Positions 8,640 to 18,545 are shown, numbered from the stretch's first letter. The stretch: DNA of 50,581 bases from Phycisphaerales bacterium (GCA_014238205.1 JABABM010000016.1:1-50581), one strand, 5' to 3'. Made by a program: numbers and translations. Notes: generated by a model not told the origin, from the letters alone.

Positions 8640-9829
8640 ACCTCCAGACGCCCGAACCTGATGATGGGCTTGACCAGCAACTGCAGGCTGAGATCGATGC
8701 GGCCCTTGGCGAAACGAGTCTTGAGGATCTCGTAGACCAGGAACTGGCGGACGGTCGCAGCGGCAAACGACCGGAACGGGAAGGAACAGTTGTTTCAGTC
8801 CGTGGCAAGGAAGTATTCATCGAGTTTGGTCCGAAACTCCAGGGATCCTGTCCGCTCGATCACTTCGATGAAACCCCGTCACCGGGAATGCGGGACACCT
8901 TCATGATCGAGCGGGAAGACCCGGATGACGGCATGCTCATCTGCTCCCGTCGCGGAGGCGTTCAGAAAGCCCGCTGGGACACGATCGAAATCGGGCATGC
9001 GATCGAAGCACGATGCACTGGAATAAACAAGGGTGGGCTTGAGATGGAGGTTTCCGGGCACCCTGCATTCATGCCTGCAGGCCATATTGAACTCCACCAC
9101 GTTCCCGAACTTGACATCTACGTCGGGCAGAAACTTCCATGCGAAGTGATCGAACTCGATCGACAACGCAACAGGATGGTCCTCAGCAGGCGGGCAATGC
9201 TCCAGGAACAACGGGAAGAGGCAAGAAATGATCTCCTGGGCACCCTTGAAGTCGGGCAGGTCCTCGATGCACTCATCACTCGCGTTCAACCATTCGGCGC
9301 GTTTGCCGATATCGGGGGAATCGATGGGCTCATCCACGTCTCTGAAATGAGCTGGGAACGTGTCCAGGACCCGGGCCACCTCGTCAAGGTCGGCGATGCC
9401 GTCCGCGTCCAGGTGCTCTCGATCGAACGCGATGCCGAACCGATCCGCGTGGGACTGGGCATGAAGCAGTTGACGTCCGATCCGATGCATTCAGCGCTGG
9501 AAGGGTTCAGCGAGGGAGACGTGGTTGAAGGCACCGTGACGAAGACCACCGAGTTCGGCGCCTTCGTCGAACTGTCCAAGGGCGTCGAAGGCTTGGTGCA
9601 TATATCAGAGCTCAGCAATGATCACGTCAAGCGAGTCGAGTCGGTGGCGCAGGCCGGCCAGACGGTATCCGTCAGGATTCTCAGTGTTGATACTGCTACA
9701 CGGCGGATAGCCCTTTCCATCAAGCAGGCCGGAAATGAAGGCAGTGTTGCTGAACGAGCCGAGGATCCTGCCATGGCCAAGCTCAAGGCGAAATTCAGCG
9801 CCAAGTCACTCAAAGGTGGACTCGGCTGA
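8636..9829 (+). CDS. S1 RNA-binding domain protein (ribosomal protein S1-like)
   Basis: 397 residues with four S1-type OB folds: about 42-95 (weaker), 110-180, 200-275 (VQPFGAFADIGGIDGLIHVS) and 285-365 (TTEFGAFVELSKGVEGLVHI). S1 domains bind single-stranded RNA; four copies suit a short S1-like protein as found in several phyla, whereas E. coli RpsA has six. It could be the main ribosomal S1 or a paralogue, which the window cannot decide. It is coupled to mtaB by a 4-base overlap and ends directly against the stop of the opposing gene. Confidence 0.85.
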   Translation: MNLQTPEPDDGLDQQLQAEIDAALGETSLEDLVDQELADGRSGKRPEREGTVVSVRGKEVFIEFGPKLQGSCPLDHFDETPSPGMRDTFMIEREDPDDGMLICSRRGGVQKARWDTIEIGHAIEARCTGINKGGLEMEVSGHPAFMPAGHIELHHVPELDIYVGQKLPCEVIELDRQRNRMVLSRRAMLQEQREEARNDLLGTLEVGQVLDALITRVQPFGAFADIGGIDGLIHVSEMSWERVQDPGHLVKVGDAVRVQVLSIERDAEPIRVGLGMKQLTSDPMHSALEGFSEGDVVEGTVTKTTEFGAFVELSKGVEGLVHISELSNDHVKRVESVAQAGQTVSVRILSVDTATRRIALSIKQAGNEGSVAERAEDPAMAKLKAKFSAKSLKGGLG

Positions 9830-10432
9830 TCAGCCGCCGTCTTTCCCCGTTTCAATACGAGTTGCAAGGCGAGGTCCATCGAGCATGGCGACCGGACGAC
9901 CTGTCACGAGGTTCAGTGGATCAAGCAACAGTGATCGGTCTGGGCAACGAAGCAACACGATGTCAAGAACACCTGATTCCGCATTGATCTCGTTCAGCCG
10001 GCCATGACGTGACATCCTGCTGCCCACCCTGGTGACCTCGAATCCCTGCTGTTCAAGCAGGTCGCAGATCGAGGGGTCATCGATCGAAGAAAGAAACCGC
10101 ATGTGAACGGCATCAGAGCCGTCAAAGCGTGCCTCAGCCGCCCGACCGGTGATTCGCCACTGGATGTCGCCCACTTCCCAGGACAGTCTTGCGAGGAACT
10201 CCTCGATCGCGGTCAACGCGTCCAGCTGCAACTGCATGTACCCGTCACTTCCCAGGGACTGCATGCGCATGGCTGCAAGATGGCGACGAACCTGTCCCCG
10301 CCCGGGAAGAGGAACGTTTTCAATGGATTCGGCATCGCGAGCTGCGAGTATTGCTGAAGAGAGGGTACGCACGCGATCCTCGTGGAGAAGCCGGGCGGCA
10401 TGTCGTGCAATTCGATCCGTCTCTTCACGCAT
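9830..10432 (-). CDS. Unknown protein, convergent with the S1 gene
   Basis: 200 residues if translation starts at the ATG at 10432 (MREETDRIARHAARLLHEDR). An open frame continues upstream to 10672 but would run antisense through the start of pdxA. The N-terminal half is helical and Arg-rich; the C-terminal half looks alpha/beta (SWEVGDIQWRITGRAAEARF; LLEQQGFEVTRVGSRMSRHG). No membrane segment, signal peptide or family motif is recognised. No clear ribosome site is seen. It is divergent from pdxA across a 39-bp gap and abuts the S1 gene tail to tail. The long open frame and good codon pattern support a real gene. Confidence 0.6.
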   Translation of the reverse strand: MREETDRIARHAARLLHEDRVRTLSSAILAARDAESIENVPLPGRGQVRRHLAAMRMQSLGSDGYMQLQLDALTAIEEFLARLSWEVGDIQWRITGRAAEARFDGSDAVHMRFLSSIDDPSICDLLEQQGFEVTRVGSRMSRHGRLNEINAESGVLDIVLLRCPDRSLLLDPLNLVTGRPVAMLDGPRLATRIETGKDGG

Positions 10433-10471
10433 GGGAGCATCATAGAAGGGCTGGTTGGCTAGGATATGCCT

Positions 10472-11560
10472 ATGCCCGAACGGAACGACATGCAGGACCA
10501 ACGACCGATCATCGGTCTCACCATGGGAGACCCTGCGGGCATCGGGCCGGAAGTCATCGTCAAGGCTCTCAAGAACCCCGATCTCATTCGCGAGGCTCGA
10601 TTTGTCATCCATGGTGCAAATGACATCCTGACACTTGCAGCTGACCGACTTGGAATAGAACCAGCCTGGCATCGTGTACCGGCAGACAACATCGACCTGG
10701 CCGGTCGCGTTTCAAGTGATGTCATCGTGCGGGACCATGATCATGGGGGAACGCTCATGAATCTTCCATCGGAACCCAGCAGGCGTGGTGGACATGCATC
10801 CAAGGCGTGGGTCGATGCCGCCATCTCGGATGCCATGCGTGATGCCACCGATCCATGTGCAATCGATGCGGTGGTCACTGCGCCAATCAGCAAGGAAGCC
10901 TGGCACCTTGCTGGTCACAAGTGGCCCGGGCACACGGAGCTGCTTGCGTACAGGGCACACGCTCGACGAACAGCCATGTTCTTCGAATCGCCGAAGCTCC
11001 GCGTGATACTCGCCACGACCCATGTTCCCCTGATGGATTTGCGGAACCTGCTGACGATCGGATGTGTCTTCGATCCCATCGACCTTGGACACCAGGCCTG
11101 CCTCGACCTTGGCATACCAGCCCCGAGGATCGCTGTTGCCGGGCTCAACCCCCATGCCGGGGAATCCGGACTCTTCGGCGACGAGGAGTCACGGGTCATC
11201 GAACCGGCGGTTCGCATGGCCAGGGACGCAGGCATCGATGTCCATGGCCCACTCCCGGGAGACAGCGTCTTCCGCGAAGCCATCGAGGGCCGGTGGGACC
11301 TCGTTGTGGCCATGTACCACGACCAGGGCCTGATCCCGATGAAACTTGCACAACATCGATCCGCCGTGAACTGGACCGTTGGGCTCCCCTTCGTACGAAC
11401 CAGCCCCGACCATGGAACCGCCTATGGCCTTGCTGGAATGGGGAAGGCCGATCCGGGATCCATGGAAGCGGCCATCAGGCTCGCCACGCACCTTGCTCGC
11501 CACAGGGTTGAATCCCGGATGAATGCCGATGCCGGGGAACAGAACCTCCCCGAAGGTTGA
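10472..11560 (+). CDS. pdxA: 4-hydroxythreonine-4-phosphate dehydrogenase
   Basis: Catalyses NAD-dependent oxidation of 4-phosphohydroxy-L-threonine in the DXP-dependent pathway to pyridoxal 5'-phosphate. Family hallmarks are clear: GLTMGDPAGIGPEV at the N-terminus, VTAPISKEAWHLAGHKWPGH with a metal-binding His, GLNPHAGESGLFGDEE, and MYHDQGLIPMKL with another His ligand. The C-terminus has the usual VRTSPDHGTAYGLAGMGKAD motif. Length (362 residues) is close to the usual 330. The ATG at 10472 is preferred over 10466 because AGGA lies 7 bases before it. glyS follows after 15 bases, so they are probably co-transcribed. Confidence 0.95.
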   Translation: MPERNDMQDQRPIIGLTMGDPAGIGPEVIVKALKNPDLIREARFVIHGANDILTLAADRLGIEPAWHRVPADNIDLAGRVSSDVIVRDHDHGGTLMNLPSEPSRRGGHASKAWVDAAISDAMRDATDPCAIDAVVTAPISKEAWHLAGHKWPGHTELLAYRAHARRTAMFFESPKLRVILATTHVPLMDLRNLLTIGCVFDPIDLGHQACLDLGIPAPRIAVAGLNPHAGESGLFGDEESRVIEPAVRMARDAGIDVHGPLPGDSVFREAIEGRWDLVVAMYHDQGLIPMKLAQHRSAVNWTVGLPFVRTSPDHGTAYGLAGMGKADPGSMEAAIRLATHLARHRVESRMNADAGEQNLPEG

Positions 11561-11575
11561 GGTTCATCGGATACC

Positions 11576-13105
11576 ATGCCGGCTCCCATGAGCGATCTCT
11601 CCTTCTCCATGGACGACCTGGTTTCACTCTGCAAGCGGCGCGGCTTCATCTATCCCGCTTCGGAAATCTATGGTGGCCTCAACGGATTCTGGGATTACGG
11701 CCCACTTGGTACCGAGCTGAAGAACAACCTCCGTGATGCATGGTGGCATGACATGGTCCGCTGCCCACCGGCAGGTCCTGATGGCGAGCCCCTGTCGATC
11801 GTCGGGCTGGATTCGTCGATCATCCAGAATCCACGGGCATGGGAGGCATCGGGTCACGTGGGCGGATTCAACGACCCGATGGTCGACTGCCGTGAAACGA
11901 AGTCGCGATACCGCGCCGACCACCTTCTCTGCCTTGGTGTCAAGGGAGACACCAGCGGCCAGATCTATGCCTACCTCGACAATGATGATGACTCGCTTGC
12001 CAATGCCAGAAAGAAACTGGGCAAGTACGTCAAGCGTGAACTTGCCGACGAGGAACTCGACACCTGCCCGTTGACCGCCCTCTCGGCCGAGGAACTGGCC
12101 ATCACCGTCGGACCCGACACCAAGGTCGTCGGGACGCTGACCGAACCTCGCCAGTTCAACCTGATGTTCAAGACCTTCGTGGGCGCCGTGCAGGATGAGG
12201 ACAGCGCCGCCTACCTTCGACCCGAGACCGCCCAGGGCATCTTCCTGAACTTCGGCAACGTGGTCGACACCATGCGAGTAAAGGTTCCCTTCGGCATCGC
12301 CCAGGTCGGCAAGGCCTTCCGAAACGAGGTCACGCCTCGCAACTTCATCTTCCGCTCACGTGAGTTTGAACAGATGGAGATCGAGTGGTTCTGCCATCCT
12401 GATGACGCCCCACAGTGGTTCGAGTTCTGGTGCGATATCCGAAGATCCTGGTGGGAATCACTTGGACTCACAAGTGACAACGTCCTGATGCGCAAGCATG
12501 ATTCCGATGAACTTGCCCACTATGCCAAGGACGGTTGCGGAACCTTCGACGTGGAATATCGCTTCCCCTTCACCGCCCCTGGATACGGGGAACTTGAAGG
12601 GGTCGCCCACCGTGGCGACTACGACCTCCGACGACACGAGGAGTTCTCCAAAAAGAAACTCCAGTACTTCGACCAGGCACGCAATGAGCGATACCTGCCA
12701 CATGTGATCGAACCTTCCGCCGGACTTTCACGCGGTACGCTCGCCATGCTGTGCGAGGCATACACGCCCGATCCTGAACGAGCGAGCAAGGTCTACATGG
12801 CCTTCAGCCCGAGGTTGGCCCCCATCAAGGCGGCCGTGTTCCCGCTGGTGAACAAGGACGGCATGCCCGAGGTGGCGATGAAACTGCACGAAGACCTGCG
12901 TCGCAGATGGCCGGTCCAGTACGACGCGAAGCAGTCCATCGGCAAGCGATACGCTCGCATGGACGAGGCTGGCTGCCCCTGGTGCTTCACCATCGACAGT
13001 GACACGCTGACTGATCAAACCGTCACCATCCGACACCGGGATAGTCTCGAGCAGGAACGCATCAACATCGATGCGGTCGAGGGATGGCTGGCAGAACGGC
13101 TGTGA
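11576..13105 (+). CDS. glyS: Glycyl-tRNA synthetase, dimeric eukaryote/archaea-like type
   Basis: A class II aminoacyl-tRNA synthetase charging tRNA-Gly; 509 residues, typical of the single-chain homodimeric form rather than the E. coli alpha/beta type. Motif 1 region: FIYPASEIYGGLNGFWDYGP. Motif 2 region: GIAQVGKAFRNEVTPRNFIF followed by REFEQMEIEWF. Motif 3 region: EPSAGLSRGTLAML. The C-terminal anticodon-binding domain starts around APIKAAVFPLVNKDG. Two ATGs (11576 and 11588) are possible and neither has a strong ribosome site. The next gene overlaps its 3' end. Confidence 0.95.
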   Translation: MPAPMSDLSFSMDDLVSLCKRRGFIYPASEIYGGLNGFWDYGPLGTELKNNLRDAWWHDMVRCPPAGPDGEPLSIVGLDSSIIQNPRAWEASGHVGGFNDPMVDCRETKSRYRADHLLCLGVKGDTSGQIYAYLDNDDDSLANARKKLGKYVKRELADEELDTCPLTALSAEELAITVGPDTKVVGTLTEPRQFNLMFKTFVGAVQDEDSAAYLRPETAQGIFLNFGNVVDTMRVKVPFGIAQVGKAFRNEVTPRNFIFRSREFEQMEIEWFCHPDDAPQWFEFWCDIRRSWWESLGLTSDNVLMRKHDSDELAHYAKDGCGTFDVEYRFPFTAPGYGELEGVAHRGDYDLRRHEEFSKKKLQYFDQARNERYLPHVIEPSAGLSRGTLAMLCEAYTPDPERASKVYMAFSPRLAPIKAAVFPLVNKDGMPEVAMKLHEDLRRRWPVQYDAKQSIGKRYARMDEAGCPWCFTIDSDTLTDQTVTIRHRDSLEQERINIDAVEGWLAERL

Positions 13106-14322
13106 GCCACGTTCTCCACTACACCTTTGGCGTGTTTCTCACCTTTCTCCTTGCAGGTGGTTCGGTTGCGGACGAGCAGGAAGCTCCTCCGGCCAGGCCC
13201 GGTGCCCTCGCCCCCTTCCTGGCAACGGACGAGGATGGAGTGATGCTCAGTTGGCTGGAGCCGGTTGATCCCAATCTGGACACGGAAACCTTCCGCCTGC
13301 AGGTGGCACGGCTTGATGGATCCACGTGGTCTGAACCTGTCACCATCGTGCAGCGAAGTGATTTCTTCGCCAACTGGGCCGATGTCCCGACGATCAGCCA
13401 TGATGGAACACGTTGGATCGCCACCTGGCTGCAGATGTCCGGCCCGGGCACCTACTCCTACGACATCGCCGTTGCCCGATCGAATGACGGAACCACGTGG
13501 ACGCACCTGGGTACATTGAATGACGATCGAACAATGACGGAGCATGGCTTTGTCAGCCTCGTTCCCCAGAAGGGCGGCACCCGCGCATTCTGGCTTGATG
13601 GTCGGGAGATGAGCAGTGGAGATGATGAGCACGGGCATGGCTCAGGTGCAATGACCCTGCGAACGGCACTCATCAGTGACACGATCGGCGAAAGTCGCGT
13701 CATCGACGAGATGGTCTGTGAATGCTGCCCCACCGCTGCCACGATGACGTCGAAGGGCCCCATCGTCCTGGTCCGCAACCGGACAGGCGAGGAAGTCCGG
13801 GATATCGAGTGCCTGCGTGCAGAGGACGACTATGCCTCCCCCGTCATGCTGCACGAGGACAGTTGGGCCATCGCAGGCTGCCCCGTCAATGGGCCTGCCG
13901 TCAAAGCGTATGGCAACCTGGTTGCTGCAGCCTGGTACACCGCGGCCCCAGGCCGCACTGGCGTCTGGGCAGCCTTCTCGGATGATGCAGGCGCGAGCTT
14001 CGGGACACCTGTCCAGTTGGAAGGTGAGGACGCAGTCGGACGTGTCGACCTGGTGATGCTGAAGGATGGCCGGGCCGCCATCTGCTGGCTCAGTCGTCGA
14101 GATGAAGGGTCACTGCTGCTTCGGACAGTACACCGGGACGGAACCATGGGAGATGTGCAGATGGTGACATCGATCGACCCTGGTCGGCGAAGCGGTATTC
14201 CACGACTGGCTGCCATACCAGGGAAACCCGATACGCTTCTGGCGGCCTGGACGAGCGTCGGTGACGATGCCAATGGGCTGCGAACAGCCCTCGTTCACCT
14301 CGGCGCAGTCAAGAGCCCATGA
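13084..14322 (+). CDS. Exported sialidase-like (Asp-box) protein
   Basis: 412 residues. An N-terminal hydrophobic stretch (HYTFGVFLTFLLAGGSVA) is a probable signal peptide, so the protein should be exported. At least two Asp-box motifs (SNDGTTW, SDDAGASF) mark a beta-propeller of the sialidase/BNR type, and a conserved cysteine cluster VCECCPTA lies mid-protein. Catalytic sialidase residues could not be confirmed; binding or another glycan-related role is possible. It overlaps the end of glyS: the ATG at 13084 lies inside glyS and an in-frame GTG at 13102 overlaps the glyS stop (GTGA), an equally likely start. The following oxidoreductase gene overlaps by ATGA. Confidence 0.8.
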   Translation: MAGRTAVSHVLHYTFGVFLTFLLAGGSVADEQEAPPARPGALAPFLATDEDGVMLSWLEPVDPNLDTETFRLQVARLDGSTWSEPVTIVQRSDFFANWADVPTISHDGTRWIATWLQMSGPGTYSYDIAVARSNDGTTWTHLGTLNDDRTMTEHGFVSLVPQKGGTRAFWLDGREMSSGDDEHGHGSGAMTLRTALISDTIGESRVIDEMVCECCPTAATMTSKGPIVLVRNRTGEEVRDIECLRAEDDYASPVMLHEDSWAIAGCPVNGPAVKAYGNLVAAAWYTAAPGRTGVWAAFSDDAGASFGTPVQLEGEDAVGRVDLVMLKDGRAAICWLSRRDEGSLLLRTVHRDGTMGDVQMVTSIDPGRRSGIPRLAAIPGKPDTLLAAWTSVGDDANGLRTALVHLGAVKSP

Positions 14323-14930
14323 GCATTCCAACCCATGCAGCGAACGTATTGATCATCGGTGGAGGCGCCGGCGGGATGTCCTGCGCCATCACGTTGGCAT
14401 CGGCCCAGAAGAAGAACTGGTTCGCGGATCGTCGCATCATCATCGTTGATGACGGAACATCGGACCTTCGCAAGGCACGGTTGTACAACGCGCCAGGCAT
14501 CGAGCCGGGACTGCTTGGAGAAGAACTGCTGCAGCGCCTGGAGACGCAGTTGCAGCAATTCGACTGCGCCACATTGCTGCCGGGCACCGTACAACGGTCC
14601 GAGCGCCTTCCCAATGGGAAGTTCATCTCGACCATCGAGAGTGGCGAGGAGATTCTCGCCGACACGCTGGTCCTGGCGACCGGGTACAAGCGATGGGACG
14701 TCGAGGGACTGGATCACATGCCACAGCAGCATCCACGCGGCGGCAAGCCGGACCGGATCCACCTGCCACACGATGGCTGCTACCACATCGAACCGGACCT
14801 GCACGTGGCAGGCCTGCTGGCCGGGGGCTCAAGCCAGTTCGCCATTGCTGCAGGGATCGGGGCCCAGGTTGCCGTGGAGATTCTCAGCGATTGGGCGGGC
14901 AAGCGCACCCACGTGCACGACACACCATGA
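14319..14930 (+). CDS. Half-size FAD-dependent oxidoreductase (thioredoxin reductase-like)
   Basis: 203 residues. It opens with a dinucleotide-binding glycine motif (NVLIIGGGAGGMSCAITLA), has the central DTLVLATGYKRW strand and the C-terminal LHVAGLLAGGSSQFAIAAGIGAQVA motif, in which the flavin tail is bound in thioredoxin reductase relatives. The usual NADPH-binding domain (about 100-120 residues) and the redox CxxC are absent, so the protein looks like the FAD domain alone. It starts with a 4-base ATGA overlap with the exported Asp-box gene. Reading frame and ends are clean, so this seems a real small protein rather than a broken gene. Substrate unknown. Confidence 0.8.
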   Translation: MSIPTHAANVLIIGGGAGGMSCAITLASAQKKNWFADRRIIIVDDGTSDLRKARLYNAPGIEPGLLGEELLQRLETQLQQFDCATLLPGTVQRSERLPNGKFISTIESGEEILADTLVLATGYKRWDVEGLDHMPQQHPRGGKPDRIHLPHDGCYHIEPDLHVAGLLAGGSSQFAIAAGIGAQVAVEILSDWAGKRTHVHDTP

Positions 14931-14966
14931 GCAGCCCTTTGATCATCCAGCAGCGATGATTTCTCA

Positions 14967-17900
14967 TCAGACATTGAAGTACTTCGCCTCCGGGTGGTGC
15001 ACGATGATCGCAGAAGTGCTCTGCTCGGGATCAATCTGCCAGTTCTCGGTCAGCTGGCACCCGATGCGTTCAGGCTGAAGCAGCCTGAAAAGAATCTCCT
15101 GGTGGCTCATGTCCGGACACGCCGGGTAGCCGAATGAATAGCGACTCCCGCGGTAGGTCTGCGTGAAGAGTTCCTTCACGTGCGGGCTGTCCTGGGTCCC
15201 GATGCCCAGTTCCTCACGCATCCGCTTGTGCCAGAACTCGGCCAGGGCCTCGGCGCATTCCACCCCCATGCCATGCACGTAGAGATACTCCTGGTAGGCG
15301 TCATCGGCGAAGAGCTTCGCAGCCAGTTCACTGACCGCCGTGCCCATGGTCACGCAGGAGAGACCCAGTACGTCCCGTTCTCCCGCATCAACACTTCGGA
15401 AGAAATCACTGATGCACAACCGGCGGCGGCGTGATTGCCGCGGGAAGGTGAAGCGCTCGATCTCGTTGGAATTGTCCTCGGGATCGAAGACCACCAGGTC
15501 TTCACCCTCGCTTCCAACCGGCCACCACCCGTAGACGACCTTCGGCTGCAGGACACCGTCATCACGCATGCTGGTCTTGAGCCGATCAAAGATCGGGTGG
15601 ACTTCCTCCTCGAGGTAGTGCTGGTAGTCGCCCTTGGATCGCTGGCCCTTTCGGAACCCCCACTGTCCCCTGAACAGGGCCTTGGTATTGACGTAGGGAT
15701 AGATCGTCTCCAGCGGTACTTCCTCGACGAGGCGTGAACCAAGGAAGGGAGGCTCGGGAACGGGTACATCGTCTGCAACATCACTCCGCCCGGCCGATGT
15801 CGTTTCACCACCGCTCTCCGTGTCATCACTCGAAGCCATGGCGCTGACACGCGTTTCAACGGCCGCTCGCTTGGCCAGTCGCAGATCGATTTCCGTCGCC
15901 AGGGCCTCGGAGCGGTCCTCGGCAAGCGCATTGCAGATCCGAAGCCCGTCGAAGGCATCCTTGCCGTAATACAGCGACCCCTTGTAGATCGATCGCAGGT
16001 GTGATTCGCAGTAGTGCCGCGACAGCGCCGCCCCGCCGAGCAGAATCGGTACTCCGATCTCCATCTCGTTGAGCGTCTTGAGGTTCTCTTCCATGACCAT
16101 CACGCTCTTGACCAGCAGGCCGGACATGCCGATGGCATCCGCCCCGGTCTCACGCCAGGCCTGCACGATGTCCTCGATGGGCTGCTTGATCCCGATGTTG
16201 TGTACCGACCACCCGTTGTTGCTCAGAATGATGTCCACCAGGTTCTTGCCGATGTCATGCACATCGCCCTTGACCGTCGCCAGGACAATGCGCCCACGGG
16301 CGTGGCCCTCGGACTTCTCCATGTGCGGCTCAAGGTGCGCCACGGCCATCTTCATGACCTCAGCCGACTGCAGCACGAATGGCAGCTGCATCTGGCCGGA
16401 ACCAAAAAGCTCTCCGACAGTCTTCATGCCCGACAGGAGATGGTCATTGATGATTTCCACCGGGGCATATCGCTTCATGGCCTCCTCGAGATGCTCAACG
16501 AGGCCCTTCTTCTCGCCGTCAACGATGTGAGCCTGGAGCCATTCCTCCAGGGAAAGGTCTCGAACAGCCTCGGCCTTCATGGCCTCCTCGTCACCTGTAA
16601 ACAAGTCGATGAATGCCTTCAGTGGATCATGGTCCTCACTGGTCATCCCAGCGGGAAGACCGGTCCCTCCACTGGAGTGGGCTCGCCGGTCGTAGATCAG
16701 GTCCAACGCAGCCTGCTTGCGATCCGCGTCAATCCTGTTCATGGGCTGAATCTTCGAAGCATGCACGATGGCCGACGTAAGACCGGCGTCCATCAATTCC
16801 CAGAGCAGGACCGAGTTGAGTACCTGCCGGGCAGCCGGCTTCAAGCCGAATGAGCAGTTCGACAGCCCGCAGGTGATCTGGACATCGGGCCACTTCGTGG
16901 CAATTCGGCGCACGCCATCGACCAGTTCCAGTGCACTGCGACGGTCATCATCCATGCCAGTCGAGATCGGGAGCACAAGCGGGTCGATGAAGATATCGAC
17001 CAGTGGAATTCCATGAACATCGACGGCCCGGTTGATGGCTCGCTGGGTGATGTCGTACTTGCGATCGGCAGTACGAGCCATGGCTGCCTCCGGGTCCTCG
17101 TCTATTGTGCCGATGACCAGTGCCGCTCCATATGTCCGGGCCATGCGACACATGGCGTCGAACTTCTCATCACCATCCTCGAAGTTCGCGGAGTTGATGA
17201 TGCACTTGCCACCAGCATGACGAAGGCCTGCTTCGATGGTCGCCGGCTGCGTTGAATCGAGCATCAGAGGGACATCAACCTGGCGAACCACTTCCTGCAC
17301 GATTCTGGCCATGTCTGCAGCGTTATCGCGCCCGGTTGCATCCACATTGATGTCGAGGCAGGTAGCCCCTTCGCGGGCCTGCTCCCGCGCAAGTGCAATC
17401 ATCTCGTCGAGATCACCTGCTTCAAGCAGACGCTTGAACTTCCGTGACCCCGAGGCATTCATTCGTTCCCCGACGATGAAGAAGGAGTTCTCCTGCCGGT
17501 AGTCCCGAGGCGCATAGAGACTGCAGCACCCTGGAGTCCATCCCGACACGTCACGACGTGGCCGCTGCTGCGCCCGGGACTGTTCGACGAGCAGTTCGAT
17601 GTGCCCGGACCCGGTGCCACAGCATCCGCCGATGACATCGATGCCGAACCGTTCGATGAACTCCCCGACCGTTTCAGCAAGTGGCTCTGGCTTGAGTGGA
17701 AAATGAGCCTGCCCATCGACAAGGACAGGCAGACCGGCATTCGGAACGCAGGAGATGCGACGTGGCCAGTTGGCCGACAGGTACTCGATGTGCGATGTCA
17801 TCTCCTTGGGACCTGTTGCGCAATTCAGTCCAAGTGAGAAGATCGGATACGAGCGAAGCGCATTGACTGCTGCTGCAATCTCGCTGCCAACGAGCATTGT

Positions 17901-18506
17901 TCCAGTCGTCTCGATCGTGAGACTGACCATGATTGGAACGTCCTGACTTGATCGACCGGCTTCATCAAGTGCCTTCAGGCAGGCGTTGATGGCACACTTG
18001 ACCTGGAGAAGGTCCTGGCTCGTCTCGATGAGAAATGCATCCGCGCCACCTTCAAGAAGGCCCCTTGCCGCCTCGGCATAACTCTCGAGCATCGTGTTCC
18101 AGTCCACCTGGCCGAGCGTAATGAGCTTGGTCCCGGGCCCCATCGACCCAAGAACGAATCTTGGATGCTCACTGGTCGCATGGGCATCGCATGCCGCTCT
18201 CGCGATCTGGGCTGCTTCCCGGCACAATGATCTGGCCCACGATGCAGCTTCTTCATCGAACTCGGAGAGCACAAGTGGATTTGCACCGAAGGTATTGGTT
18301 TCGACCGCGTCTGAACCTACGGAAAGAAAACTCTCGTGGATCGACTGGATCAGGTCGGGCCTGGAACGAACCAGGATGTCAACGCAATTCTCCCGTCCCA
18401 GGTAATCCCCTGCGACCGAGAGATCCACCTCCTGGATCTTCGAGCCCATGGCCCCATCAATGACCAGAGGTCGATGCTCAAGAATGTCAGCTAGGAATCG
18501 TGCCAT
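14967..18506 (-). CDS. metH: Cobalamin-dependent methionine synthase
   Basis: Transfers a methyl group from 5-methyltetrahydrofolate via cobalamin to homocysteine. About 1179 residues, close to the 1227 of E. coli. All four modules are visible: homocysteine domain with the zinc cysteines in GLNCATGP (near 228) and GGCCGTG (near 295); pterin domain starting at GERMNASGSRKFKRLL; cobalamin domain with the axial-His motif DVHDIGKN (near 745); and C-terminal AdoMet reactivation domain (TYRGSRYSFGYPACPD). The start at 18506 (MARFLADILEHRP) is chosen over 18536 because it leaves the usual short lead before the DGAMG motif; no strong ribosome site separates them. It is a single gene, convergent with the oxidoreductase. 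Confidence 0.95.
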   Translation of the reverse strand: MARFLADILEHRPLVIDGAMGSKIQEVDLSVAGDYLGRENCVDILVRSRPDLIQSIHESFLSVGSDAVETNTFGANPLVLSEFDEEAASWARSLCREAAQIARAACDAHATSEHPRFVLGSMGPGTKLITLGQVDWNTMLESYAEAARGLLEGGADAFLIETSQDLLQVKCAINACLKALDEAGRSSQDVPIMVSLTIETTGTMLVGSEIAAAVNALRSYPIFSLGLNCATGPKEMTSHIEYLSANWPRRISCVPNAGLPVLVDGQAHFPLKPEPLAETVGEFIERFGIDVIGGCCGTGSGHIELLVEQSRAQQRPRRDVSGWTPGCCSLYAPRDYRQENSFFIVGERMNASGSRKFKRLLEAGDLDEMIALAREQAREGATCLDINVDATGRDNAADMARIVQEVVRQVDVPLMLDSTQPATIEAGLRHAGGKCIINSANFEDGDEKFDAMCRMARTYGAALVIGTIDEDPEAAMARTADRKYDITQRAINRAVDVHGIPLVDIFIDPLVLPISTGMDDDRRSALELVDGVRRIATKWPDVQITCGLSNCSFGLKPAARQVLNSVLLWELMDAGLTSAIVHASKIQPMNRIDADRKQAALDLIYDRRAHSSGGTGLPAGMTSEDHDPLKAFIDLFTGDEEAMKAEAVRDLSLEEWLQAHIVDGEKKGLVEHLEEAMKRYAPVEIINDHLLSGMKTVGELFGSGQMQLPFVLQSAEVMKMAVAHLEPHMEKSEGHARGRIVLATVKGDVHDIGKNLVDIILSNNGWSVHNIGIKQPIEDIVQAWRETGADAIGMSGLLVKSVMVMEENLKTLNEMEIGVPILLGGAALSRHYCESHLRSIYKGSLYYGKDAFDGLRICNALAEDRSEALATEIDLRLAKRAAVETRVSAMASSDDTESGGETTSAGRSDVADDVPVPEPPFLGSRLVEEVPLETIYPYVNTKALFRGQWGFRKGQRSKGDYQHYLEEEVHPIFDRLKTSMRDDGVLQPKVVYGWWPVGSEGEDLVVFDPEDNSNEIERFTFPRQSRRRRLCISDFFRSVDAGERDVLGLSCVTMGTAVSELAAKLFADDAYQEYLYVHGMGVECAEALAEFWHKRMREELGIGTQDSPHVKELFTQTYRGSRYSFGYPACPDMSHQEILFRLLQPERIGCQLTENWQIDPEQSTSAIIVHHPEAKYFNV

Positions 18507-18545
18507 ACCAGTTTGAAGTCTACCCCTCAGGTCCATTGATTACAC

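Noticed and set aside
16014..16853. 279-residue frame antisense to metH
   Set aside because: A shadow frame caused by GC-rich codon bias; metH is unmistakable on the other strand.
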